Source: an uncultured Porphyromonadaceae bacterium
Lineage (GTDB): Bacteria > Bacteroidota > Bacteroidia > Bacteroidales > Muribaculaceae
Assembly (NCBI GenBank): GCA_900550025.1
Contig: URQP01000081.1
Span: 1 to 12,496, forward strand
DNA length: 12,496 nt
Reading direction: 5' to 3'
The notes beneath the pieces were generated by a model. That model searched no databases. It was not told the DNA's origin and worked only from the letters and a program-made list of their open reading frames with translations. Position 1 is the stretch's first letter. Every line of letters begins with the position of its first letter. Below, piece by piece: positions 1-6,248 of this stretch. The position numbers and the translations under genes were made by a program.

Positions 1-1
1 G

Positions 2-313
2 AAACGCGCCACGTCGCATCCGACTTCCCCTATCAGGTGCATCGCCGTCAGCGCGACCACTACCGTAGGCGGCATCAACGGCATTACTACCGGAAGCATT
101 AGCGTATATCCGAATCCGGCAACCGATTTCATCCGTATTGACAACAGCGGAAACGCTATCGGAACTGTCAAATTGGTCGACATGTCGGGCAGGACTGTAG
201 GCGAATATGATTTTAAGGCGGAAAATACGGCGACAATCGACGTTTCCACGCTCGAAAAAGGCGTATACTTCCTCATCACAGACAACGGAAAACTAAAGGT
301 AATCAAGCGGTAA
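2..313 (+). CDS. C-terminal part of a secreted protein with T9SS type A sorting domain (5' truncated)
   Basis: Open from the window edge in frame 2; 103 residues are visible, ending in TAA at 311-313. The last ~70 residues read ISVYPNPATDFIRI, then a KLVDMSGRTV strand, then LEKGVYFLIT and a basic end KVIKR. This is the usual pattern of the Bacteroidetes Por/T9SS type A C-terminal sorting domain, which directs Sec-exported cargo through the outer membrane and is then removed. The preceding stretch contains SPIRCIAVSATTTVGGIN. An 'IRC' turn just before a linker and sorting tail also occurs at the ends of some fimbrillin-like and FISUMP-type domains, but too little is visible to name the functional domain. 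The protein is probably surface-attached or released; its substrate or role cannot be inferred. A large hairpin follows the stop, so transcription probably ends there. Confidence 0.85.
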   Translation, partial: KRATSHPTSPIRCIAVSATTTVGGINGITTGSISVYPNPATDFIRIDNSGNAIGTVKLVDMSGRTVGEYDFKAENTATIDVSTLEKGVYFLITDNGKLKVIKR

Positions 314-335
314 CCGCAATTGCCAACCAATAGTA

Positions 336-370
336 AGAGCCGTCAGAGCGGATTTCGCTTTGGCGGCTCT
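336..370. terminator. Bidirectional hairpin terminator between converging genes
   Basis: Positions 336-350 pair with 356-370 as a 15-bp stem containing two G-T wobbles, with a 5-base loop (GATTT). It lies between the stop of the T9SS cargo gene (313) and the leftward gene ending at 376, so it can serve both. No long T-tract follows on either side, so its strength as an intrinsic terminator is inferred from the stem alone. Confidence 0.7.
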
Positions 371-375
371 CTATG

Positions 376-861
376 TTATCTATTAAGATTTTCGAGGCGG
401 CGCAGCAGGATTTTACGGTCTTCTATGGAAAATTCCGACAACGGCAACAGCAGGAAACGTAGGCCTTTGCCTTTAAGATATAGTTCCGCATAACTGCCAT
501 CCGTCTGACAACGGCAAATATCAGCAAATCCATAATACCGGCTACCCGCCACCTCATCCCTGTCATTGTAAAAAATCCATTCCAATCCGTCATCCTCAAT
601 CCGCACACGGCTACGGCGGACAGACGACACACATTCTTCAGAGAAAGCATAATACACATATACAAACCCCAAAAGCATCGGCAGCACGATGAACACCGCC
701 ATCAACGCCACGTAGATGAAATTGAGATTCACGAACGACAAGGCAATGAACGGCAGCACAATCAAGACGAAGATGTACCATTTATCCGACAGATAACGGC
801 TGAACAGACGCTTCACATACACCGGAGCGCCGGTCTTGAATATGCCGGATTCCGCCACCAT
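376..861 (-). CDS. Small uncharacterised membrane protein with two transmembrane segments
   Basis: This is a 161-residue protein from the ATG at 861. The frame also runs back to a TTG at 888, but that would overlap the upstream gene by 23 bases; the ATG lies 4 bases after that gene's stop, so it is preferred. An N-terminal cytosolic stretch (VYVKRLFSRYLSDKW) leads into two adjacent hydrophobic helices (IFVLIVLPFIALSFV and YVALMAVFIVLPMLLGFVYVYY). A soluble C-terminal domain of about 90 residues follows, rich in beta-like segments (RVRIEDDGLEWIF, AELYLKGKGLRFLLLP). The two-helix plus PH-like C-terminal layout resembles YcxB-like or DUF-type membrane proteins, but no diagnostic motif is seen and I do not assign a function. 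It is the last gene of a tightly spaced leftward group, so probably co-transcribed with the DUF486 protein and the C45 hydrolase. Confidence 0.75.
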   Translation of the reverse strand: MVAESGIFKTGAPVYVKRLFSRYLSDKWYIFVLIVLPFIALSFVNLNFIYVALMAVFIVLPMLLGFVYVYYAFSEECVSSVRRSRVRIEDDGLEWIFYNDRDEVAGSRYYGFADICRCQTDGSYAELYLKGKGLRFLLLPLSEFSIEDRKILLRRLENLNR

Positions 862-865
862 ACCA

Positions 866-1243
866 TCATTTCTTGTCCAAAAACGCAAAATATACGGCCG
901 CCACGAGCAGCAGGAACGAAACTACGTGATTCCATTTGATTGACTGCCCCTGAAACAGGAACGTGGCGACTACCGTAAATACAATCAATGTTATTGCTTC
1001 TTGCAGCACTTTCAGTTGCACAAGCGTGAAAGGACCGCCGTTGCCCACATATCCGATGCGGTTTGCCGGCACTTGGAACGAGTATTCGAACAAGGCTATT
1101 CCCCATGAAAAAAGAATCACGGCGTAGAGCGGCCAGTTTTTCGTGATACCAAGCTCGCCCATACGCAAATGCCCGTACCATGCCAATGTCATAAACACAT
1201 TCGACACTATGAGCATCACTATCGTAGTCAATGTAGCATTCAT
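866..1243 (-). CDS. DMT-superfamily membrane protein, DUF486 type
   Basis: This 125-residue, almost wholly hydrophobic protein has four predicted membrane helices (about residues 3-22, 38-55, 80-98 and 106-122). Recognisable DUF486 features are FMTLAWYGHL near the N-terminus, SWGIALFEYSFQVPANRIGY in the middle and QLKVLQEAITLIVF after it. The length is normal for the family. DUF486 proteins are half-size relatives of drug/metabolite transporters, and their substrate is unknown. The start codon overlaps the stop of the upstream hydrolase gene by four bases (ATGA at 1240-1243), which implies translational coupling. No promoter is seen in between. What connects it functionally to the hydrolase is unknown. 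Confidence 0.85.
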   Translation of the reverse strand: MNATLTTIVMLIVSNVFMTLAWYGHLRMGELGITKNWPLYAVILFSWGIALFEYSFQVPANRIGYVGNGGPFTLVQLKVLQEAITLIVFTVVATFLFQGQSIKWNHVVSFLLLVAAVYFAFLDKK

Positions 1244-2319
1244 TTCTTTAAGAGTTTCTCGATTGTAACATATCTTTTCTTATAATTCTCAATACTTTGC
1301 TCGCGGTTCTGTTCATTTATGCTTTTTAATTCCCCGATGTTGAGATAATTTTGCCCGTTGTCGCGCCTCATCGGGAAAACCTTTTTCTTCAGGGCTTTCG
1401 ACTTCTCGCAGGCAGGAGCCTTCCACGTGACGGAATCAGCGCGCAAACATTCAGGCACGCCGCCCTCGAAAATCCACGCCGGCTCCACTACCCCGCAAGG
1501 CGGATAGCCCAACACAGTCCACATAGTCGTGGCCATAGGATTATCACCGGGATTGACACCTTCAATCACCACAGAAGCCGACGAGCTGTAGCGCGGGATA
1601 AAATCGCGGTCGACCACCCACTCCACCGTGTCCGCGGCGAAATCCTTATCTATGAGCGAGTGGTAGAACGAGCGCGAAAGCGTTTCGGTAAACACAGCCG
1701 GAGTGACGTTCCTCTCTTTTATGAAAGGAGCGAGCAGCTTCTCGGCGTTCTTTTCGCGTATGTAGCCGTATCCCTCGTCCTCACGTCCCGATTTGGAGTA
1801 ATTTGTGCGTATCATATATCCGGCCACGTCGAAGCGGCGGTATGAATAGTTGCAAGTCTCGAAATAAGCCGCTCCGCCTCTTGCGTCGATTACGCCGAAA
1901 TTCGCCTCAACGCCGAGCGGCTTAGGCAGTGTCTGCAACAACCGCTCGAAATCGTCTACCGTGGCGCACGAGGCAAGTGCCTTGCTCATCAGCAGTCCTT
2001 CTTGGTCCATCGTTGTCACCGTGTCGGCTTTCAGATTGTAGGAAGCCGTGTTCATCACCGCAAAACCTGTGGCATTATAGCCCGCCCATGCCTGACGGCA
2101 CAGAGTGTCGGTGGCGTTGAAAAGGGCGACATACTCATAGCCGCCATTCTCAGGCACAATCTTTTCCACCTTGTTATCCAAATCGGAAGCGTCGCGGTGC
2201 TTCCACAGCAGCGGCCGTCCGTTTGCCGTCAACGTGCCGGAAACGATAGCCGAAGTGCATGCGGCCACCTCCGCGGCAGCCGCGCAGCACATCAGCGCAA
2301 TATAGATTATCTTTTTCAT
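1240..2319 (-). CDS. Secreted C45/penicillin-acylase-like Ntn hydrolase (carcinine hydrolase / isopenicillin N acyltransferase family)
   Basis: This 359-residue protein starts with a signal peptide (MKKIIYIALM, then an Ala-rich stretch ending EVAA). Cys21 follows immediately, and CTSAIVSG plus GRPLLWKHRD is the N-terminal nucleophile block of this Ntn-hydrolase superfamily. Further family landmarks are the ANFGVIDARGGAAYFE strand pair at about 139-154 and RTNYS at 171-175, where an Asn normally assists catalysis. The family hydrolyses or transfers amide-linked acyl groups; the substrate here is not readable. It is probably periplasmic. The sequence before Cys21 (VAAC) also resembles a lipobox, but in this family the Cys is expected to become the free catalytic N-terminus. 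The gene follows the CotH-family gene by 47 bases and overlaps the DUF486 gene, so it leads or sits inside a leftward operon. Confidence 0.85.
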   Translation of the reverse strand: MKKIIYIALMCCAAAAEVAACTSAIVSGTLTANGRPLLWKHRDASDLDNKVEKIVPENGGYEYVALFNATDTLCRQAWAGYNATGFAVMNTASYNLKADTVTTMDQEGLLMSKALASCATVDDFERLLQTLPKPLGVEANFGVIDARGGAAYFETCNYSYRRFDVAGYMIRTNYSKSGREDEGYGYIREKNAEKLLAPFIKERNVTPAVFTETLSRSFYHSLIDKDFAADTVEWVVDRDFIPRYSSSASVVIEGVNPGDNPMATTMWTVLGYPPCGVVEPAWIFEGGVPECLRADSVTWKAPACEKSKALKKKVFPMRRDNGQNYLNIGELKSINEQNREQSIENYKKRYVTIEKLLKK

Positions 2320-2346
2320 ACCGTAGCGAATTACGCCACGAAATTA

Positions 2347-2377
2347 CAAATTAATCCCATCATATCCTACATCACAA
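2347..2377 (-). promoter_or_regulatory. Possible internal promoter for the C45 hydrolase gene
   Basis: On the minus strand a TTG (2375-2377) is followed after 20 bases by TTAATTTG (2354-2347), one mismatch from the Bacteroidetes -7 consensus TAnnTTTG. This puts a transcription start shortly before the ATG at 2319. The -33 part lies inside the last codons of the CotH-family gene. The match is imperfect, and read-through from the CotH promoter is an alternative. Confidence 0.3.
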
Positions 2378-3929
2378 TCTTATATGAACTGCCGTCGCTC
2401 AAACGGACTATATACATATTTCCGGAATCAAGACGGAACGATTCGGCCTCCGACATATTGTAACGGCTGCCGACGACTATGCCGTCAACCGTGTAAACCG
2501 CACACGAAAGTCCGCCGGCGTATGATATTGTCAAAACAGAACCATCGGCATCAATGACAACCTTATTGCTATTCAAAGCGGTCACACCGGCTTCTGTGCC
2601 AAACATCGTGGACATATTCTCGTAGTTTCTCGCATACCAATCCTTTACATAGCCAGTCTCATCCGCAATATTCTCCTTTAAAGCGACCGGATTCCCGTTC
2701 CATTTCAAATATTCCCGGTTCCAAGCTCCGGAAAGAGTAAACATATTGGCATAGCCGTCGATACATTGATAAACATTTTCCATAGAGAATACCGTTTGGC
2801 TCAATTCGTCCCATTTCCGCGCCAAATCATCCTTGAATCCGTCGATATTCTCATTGTACAAATAATAGAAAAGTTTCAGTTTAGTAAGCCTTGTGAGCTT
2901 TGCCATCTCGTCTAAATACCCGCCATTCCAATTGCCGCCCAGCGACATATCCATATCCCATGGTGTCACCAGATATTTATGCCCTTCCGTTATGTTGACA
3001 GTACTCAAAAAAGTATTCTTCATCACATTGTCACCGTAATTGCAAGCCATCGACATTATTATATAATCCGAGAGATTGTCTTTATCAAGATATTCGGCAT
3101 AATTCAGAGCGAACACATCCGACGGTTCCTGAAACAAGTCGATGAAGTCCATCAACGGCCGCCAAGCCTCTGCCGACGGATAATCGTCAGGATATTGCAA
3201 CTCCCATCCTTCCCATTCTTCAGTATCAGTCGGGGCCGTTTCGTCATACCCGTATAGCGTCGTGGCATCCGTCCACGAAGAACCTTTATAAAGCAATCCC
3301 CTGGTTACCACGCTGCCGTCGTCCTCCTCTTTCGCTTTCTTCAAGCCGAGCAGCTTGCGGTTGATTTTATCCGTCATACAATAAAGTCCATGATAATTAC
3401 CGTTGATAAAAACTTCCACGAACACGCCAGCTGTTCCGTTACGGTTGTCGTAGTCGGTATCATATGGCGTACGGCTCACCAGATTCCACAAGTCGAAACA
3501 CACCCTGTTGCGCATTCGCGCCCTGTCGATAGCCATAGCGTCGAGAATCCAATTGTCGTCCTCACGGATTCCAAAGACATTGACATCGGTTTTCTCCCCG
3601 TTATCGTCATACATTTTAATGGCAAACGACTTCTTCTCATACGCAAGAGAAGTAGCGCCACGGTATTTCAGTTTACAGTTATATTTAACCGTCGGCTGCC
3701 CTCCCTCAGTCCGGGCTTGGAGGTCGAATATCTCAATGATTCCCGGCACATACTCTTCCTTGTTTACCGACTCTATGTCAGTACAAATATTCACCAACGG
3801 AATGGAATTACAATCGGCCGCGTCCCTCAACGCCTCATAATCGCTCACGGCCTCACAAGCCGCCACATCCACCACACACATAGACGGCAACAACGCCGCC
3901 AACACAAAACAAATTTTATATTTCACCAT
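2367..3929 (-). CDS. CotH kinase family secreted protein with T9SS-like C-terminal tail
   Basis: This 520-residue protein begins with a signal peptide (about residues 1-24). CotH-family landmarks in order are LKYRG at 87-91 with the basic KK at 99-100, IREDDNWILDAMAIDRARMRN at 121-141, GLYCMTDKINRKLL at 181-194, NYGDNVMKNTFL at 297-308 and TPWDMDMSLG at 322-331 (the last is the acidic metal-binding-like motif). Family members adopt an atypical protein-kinase fold; spore-coat CotH phosphorylates proteins, but the substrate of bacteroidetal homologues is not established. The last ~65 residues (VVIDADGSVLTI, AVYTVDGIVV, YIVRLSDGSSYKIVM) look like a degenerate T9SS type A sorting tail, implying surface delivery. 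A well-formed promoter lies 34 bases upstream, and the C45 hydrolase gene follows by 47 bases. Confidence 0.9.
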   Translation of the reverse strand: MVKYKICFVLAALLPSMCVVDVAACEAVSDYEALRDAADCNSIPLVNICTDIESVNKEEYVPGIIEIFDLQARTEGGQPTVKYNCKLKYRGATSLAYEKKSFAIKMYDDNGEKTDVNVFGIREDDNWILDAMAIDRARMRNRVCFDLWNLVSRTPYDTDYDNRNGTAGVFVEVFINGNYHGLYCMTDKINRKLLGLKKAKEEDDGSVVTRGLLYKGSSWTDATTLYGYDETAPTDTEEWEGWELQYPDDYPSAEAWRPLMDFIDLFQEPSDVFALNYAEYLDKDNLSDYIIMSMACNYGDNVMKNTFLSTVNITEGHKYLVTPWDMDMSLGGNWNGGYLDEMAKLTRLTKLKLFYYLYNENIDGFKDDLARKWDELSQTVFSMENVYQCIDGYANMFTLSGAWNREYLKWNGNPVALKENIADETGYVKDWYARNYENMSTMFGTEAGVTALNSNKVVIDADGSVLTISYAGGLSCAVYTVDGIVVGSRYNMSEAESFRLDSGNMYIVRLSDGSSYKIVM

Positions 3930-3963
3930 TCAATTAAATATTATATAATCCCTTTTTGACCCA

Positions 3964-3995
3964 CAAAGATACCACAAGTCGAGCGCAATGCCAAA
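3964..3995 (-). promoter_or_regulatory. Bacteroidetes-type promoter of the CotH-family gene
   Basis: On the minus strand TTTG (3995-3992), exactly 20 bases, then TATCTTTG (3971-3964) match the -33/-7 consensus TTTG-N19-23-TAnnTTTG without mismatch. The -7 box ends 34 bases before the ATG at 3929, giving a leader of roughly 27 bases. It shares the 200-base divergent region with the methyltransferase promoter. Confidence 0.75.
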
Positions 3996-4069
3996 ACCGA
4001 CCTGCCGCAGTCCCGGAACAAAGCTAATAATCCAATCTGGCAGTGCCAAATCTGAAAACTCCGTTTTCG

Positions 4070-4101
4070 TTTGTCTCTGCTCTCGCCTTTTAGTATATTT
4101 G
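4070..4101 (+). promoter_or_regulatory. Bacteroidetes-type promoter of the methyltransferase-led cassette
   Basis: TTTG (4070-4073), 20 bases, then TATATTTG (4094-4101) match the consensus perfectly. Transcription would start near 4108, about 23 bases before the ATG at 4131. This also rules out the in-frame TTG at 4071 as a start, because it lies within the -33 element. No operator-like repeat is obvious around it, and no controller (C-protein) gene is seen in the window. Confidence 0.75.
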
Positions 4102-4130
4102 CATACAATAAGCAGTATATAGCAGAAATT

Positions 4131-5102
4131 ATGGCAAACAATAGTTTAAAAGAGGCGAAAGCAGCCAAGAACGACGAGTTCTACACTCAATTCCACGACA
4201 TAGAGGTTGAAATGAACGCATACCTTGAATATGACCCCGACGCATTCAGGGGAAAGACCGTCCTGCTGCCTTGCGATGATCCCGAATGGAGCAACTTCAC
4301 ACGGTTCTTTGCCGCCAAGTTCGACGAACTTGGATTGAAAAAACTGATTTCTACGAGCTATGCGCCGGATAGCAAACGATATAAAACACCTTATCAAACG
4401 TCTTTGTTTGAGCGGGATGCGCCACAATTCGACCCGCAAAAGACTTCTGTCAAAGGCAAGATATTCGTATTAGAACGAGATAAAAGCGGCGACGGACGCA
4501 TCAACATAGACGACCTTGAGTGGGAATACTTGGACGGTGACGGCGATTTCCGTAGTAAAGAAGTCACAAAATTGCGTGACGAAGCTGATTTCATCATTAC
4601 TAATCCTCCGTTTTCACTTTTCAGGGAGTTCTTGGCATGGATAATAGAAGGAAGAAAAAGATTTGCTGTAATAGGCAATATGAATGCTATTACTTACAAA
4701 GAAGTTTTCCCTTTGATAAGAACTAATCAAATATGGCTTGGAGCAACAGGAAATGGCAACGATATGGTATTTGGTGTTCCTGAAGGAGCTAAAGTTGACG
4801 ATAAGGATAAGCAAAAAGCTGCCCGCTTAGGATATGTCGGAAATTATACTCGATTAGGAAACTCCTGTTGGTTTACAAGCATAGAACACGGTCGCCGCCA
4901 CCAACCTCTTTCACTAATGACAATAGCTGACAATCTGCGGTATTCCAAACATAAAGAAATAAGGGGGAAATCTGCCTATGACCACTATGACAATTATGAT
5001 GCCATAGAAGTACCTTTTACTGATGCTATTCCGTCCGATTATAAAGGTGTAATGGGAGTTCCTATTTCTTTTTTGATAAAATATTGCCCGGAGCAATTTT
5101 AA
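4131..5102 (+). CDS. EcoRI-type adenine-specific DNA methyltransferase, body (C-terminus displaced by a +1 frameshift)
   Basis: From the ATG at 4131 the frame gives 323 residues. EcoRI-methylase-family features are KNDEFYTQFHDIE at 13-25, CDDPEWSNF at 48-56, FIITNPPFSLFREFL at 154-168 (NPPF is the adenine N6-methylation catalytic motif IV) and GVMGVPISFLIKYCPEQF at the end. The family normally continues after 'P-x-Q-F' with a short tail containing an ILG motif and ending in basic/hydrophobic residues. Here the frame hits TAA at 5100-5102, while the missing tail is intact one base later (cassette at 5101-5235), so one extra T in T5097-T5100 breaks it. Restored, the enzyme would be 367 residues. 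It would transfer methyl groups from S-adenosylmethionine to adenine in a specific site. The second half is clearly more A+T-rich than the first. It leads the accessory cassette. Confidence 0.85.
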   Translation: MANNSLKEAKAAKNDEFYTQFHDIEVEMNAYLEYDPDAFRGKTVLLPCDDPEWSNFTRFFAAKFDELGLKKLISTSYAPDSKRYKTPYQTSLFERDAPQFDPQKTSVKGKIFVLERDKSGDGRINIDDLEWEYLDGDGDFRSKEVTKLRDEADFIITNPPFSLFREFLAWIIEGRKRFAVIGNMNAITYKEVFPLIRTNQIWLGATGNGNDMVFGVPEGAKVDDKDKQKAARLGYVGNYTRLGNSCWFTSIEHGRRHQPLSLMTIADNLRYSKHKEIRGKSAYDHYDNYDAIEVPFTDAIPSDYKGVMGVPISFLIKYCPEQF

Positions 5103-5112
5103 AATCTTAGGG
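5098..5112 (+). repeat. Inverted repeat, left copy (IR-L)
   Basis: TTTAAAATCTTAGGG. It encodes the junction F-K-I-L-G in the frame that continues into cassette A. It is the exact reverse complement of 5352-5366. The base before it (T5097) differs from the corresponding base beside the right copy. Confidence 0.95.
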
Positions 5113-5235
5113 ATGGCATCTTCCGCTGGATATAATGCTGATATTGTTGGGCTTCCTTTCAAAGGGAAAAAAGATGCCAGACCTTTGGTTAATAAAAAAA
5201 ATCGTTATGCAAGAGTGTTTATCAAACATAATTAA
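5101..5235 (+). other. Cassette A: methyltransferase C-terminal tail in current orientation (44 codons)
   Basis: Frame from AAA at 5101 to TAA at 5233-5235. It reads KILGMASSAGYN, then IVGLPFKGKKDARPLV, then NKKNRYARVFIKHN. This is the tail expected after the methyltransferase body ending CPEQF, but it lies in the +1 frame relative to that body. It has no own start or ribosome-binding context at its beginning, so it is a gene end and not a separate gene. Compared with cassette B it shares KILG at the start, PL in the middle and FIKH at the end. Confidence 0.85.
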
Positions 5236-5366
5236 ATATGCTTAATAAATATACGTTTGTATACTTTAACGCCTTTAATAAGGGGTTGTGCTATACGGCT
5301 CTGAGGATTCCATAATCCATTTGAGAAACCTTTTCCCTCACTTTCGGTAGCCCCTAAGATTTTAAA
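5232..5366 (-). other. Cassette B: silent alternative methyltransferase C-terminal tail on the opposite strand (43 codons)
   Basis: On the minus strand, starting in the right inverted repeat (F-K-I-L-G), the frame stays open to TAA at 5234-5232. It reads KILGATESEGKGFSN, then GLWNPQSRIAQPLIKG, then VKVYKRIFIKHI. It aligns with cassette A at KILG, A-x-PL and R-(V/I)-F-I-K-H. The shared residues are often spelled with different codons (ATC/ATT, AAA/AAG), so the likeness is at protein level and not a recent duplication. It has no start codon in this orientation; it would be expressed only after inversion joins it to the methyltransferase body. Confidence 0.85.
5352..5366 (-). repeat. Inverted repeat, right copy (IR-R)
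   Basis: CCCTAAGATTTTAAA on the plus strand, the exact reverse complement of 5098-5112. It lies 21 bases before the start codon of the BRO-family gene, so inversion leaves that gene and its immediate leader unchanged. Confidence 0.95.
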
Positions 5367-5387
5367 CTAACTTATATATATGACAAT

Positions 5388-6236
5388 ATGACTCAACATA
5401 ATACAATAAAACTGTTTGAAGAAAAGAAAGTCCGTGCCATTTGGGACGACAAGGATGAAAAATGGTACTTTTCAATAGTTGATGTCGTGGCTATTCTGTC
5501 AGAAAGCCCTAACCCACGAAAATATTGGAGTGTTTTAAAAACACGCCTCAAAAAAGAAGGTAGTGAGTTGACTACAAATTGTAGTCAACTGAAAATGAAA
5601 GCGGCGGATGGAAAAATGTATCTTACCGACGTGGCCGACACAGAACAGCTTTTCCGGCTTATACAGTCCATTCCATCCCATAGAGCAGAACCGTTCAAAT
5701 TATGGATGGCACAAGTGGCTGCTGAACGGCTTGACCAAATGCAAGACCCGGAACTTTCCATCAACCAAGCTTTGACAGACTACAAACGGTTAGGCTATTC
5801 GGACAATTGGATAAATCAAAGGCTTAAATCAATAGAAATACGTAAAGACCTGACAAACGAATGGAAGAGGCACGGATTGCGGGAAGGAATGCAGTTTGCT
5901 ACGCTCACAGACATCATCTATCAAACATGGAGCGATATGACTGCCAAAGAATATAAAAAATTCAAAGGATTGAAAAAAGAGAATCTGCGTGACAATATGA
6001 CCAACAAAGAGTTGGTACTCAATATGCTTGCAGAATTGTCAACCAAAGAAATTTCAGAAAGCAAACAACCCGAAACATTCGGCGAACATATAGATATAGC
6101 AAAAGCCGGTGGTGAAGTAGCACGTAATGCACGTTTGGAATTAGAGCAAAAAACAGGGAAGCCAGTCATAAGCCCTCTCAATGCCAAAACCGGAATTTAC
6201 TTAAACCTGCCTGAAAAGAATGAACATGAAGAATAA
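5388..6236 (+). CDS. BRO-N domain protein, DinD/phage antirepressor-like
   Basis: 282 residues. An N-terminal BRO domain at about 8-115 has IKLFEEKKVRAIWDDKDEKW, YFSIVDVVAILSES and NPRKYWSVLKTRLKKEG, followed by FRLIQSIPSHRAEPFKLWMAQV. This is the DNA-binding-type domain found in baculovirus BRO proteins and phage antirepressors. The C-terminal half carries KGLKKENLRDNMTNKEL and GGEVARNARLELE, resembling the C-terminal region of DinD-like proteins (E. coli DinD promotes RecA filament disassembly). Its role here is unknown; position between the methyltransferase and the nuclease suggests a regulator or damage-linked accessory. It starts 152 bases after cassette A ends, immediately past the right inverted repeat, and the nuclease gene follows after 12 bases, so those two are surely co-transcribed. 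Confidence 0.85.
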   Translation: MTQHNTIKLFEEKKVRAIWDDKDEKWYFSIVDVVAILSESPNPRKYWSVLKTRLKKEGSELTTNCSQLKMKAADGKMYLTDVADTEQLFRLIQSIPSHRAEPFKLWMAQVAAERLDQMQDPELSINQALTDYKRLGYSDNWINQRLKSIEIRKDLTNEWKRHGLREGMQFATLTDIIYQTWSDMTAKEYKKFKGLKKENLRDNMTNKELVLNMLAELSTKEISESKQPETFGEHIDIAKAGGEVARNARLELEQKTGKPVISPLNAKTGIYLNLPEKNEHEE

Positions 6237-6248
6237 AACATTAAAGTC

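Larger units (their letters stand above)
5098..5366. other. Invertible DNA segment carrying two alternative methyltransferase C-terminal cassettes
   Basis: Perfect 15-bp inverted repeats (5098-5112 and 5352-5366) bound a 239-base centre. The plus strand of the centre encodes the native-side tail of the methyltransferase and the minus strand encodes a second, homologous tail reading inward from the other repeat. The two frames meet tail to tail at overlapping stops (TTAA, 5232-5235). Recombination between the repeats would replace one tail by the other in the same reading frame relative to the repeat. The layout parallels known DNA-inversion switches of hsdS and pglX specificity genes, but applied to the 3' end of an EcoRI-type methylase. 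The tyrosine recombinase at 7460-8404 is the obvious candidate invertase. Inversion itself is inferred, not observed. Confidence 0.85.

Noticed and set aside
862..888. TTG start extending the small membrane protein by nine residues
   Set aside because: It overlaps the DUF486 gene, and a well-placed ATG follows at 861.
3390..3959. 189-codon open frame on the plus strand opposite the CotH-family gene
   Set aside because: Shadow frame; His/Arg-rich translation without family features, and it runs through the CotH promoter.
4071..4130. Upstream TTG start that would extend the methyltransferase by 20 residues
   Set aside because: It lies in the -33 promoter element and upstream of the predicted transcript start; MANNSLKEAK at 4131 fits the family N-terminus.
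5252..5259. TACGTTTG, an exact -7 promoter box upstream of the BRO gene
   Set aside because: It is the antisense of codons for V-Y-K-R in cassette B, has no -33 partner, and would be reversed by inversion.
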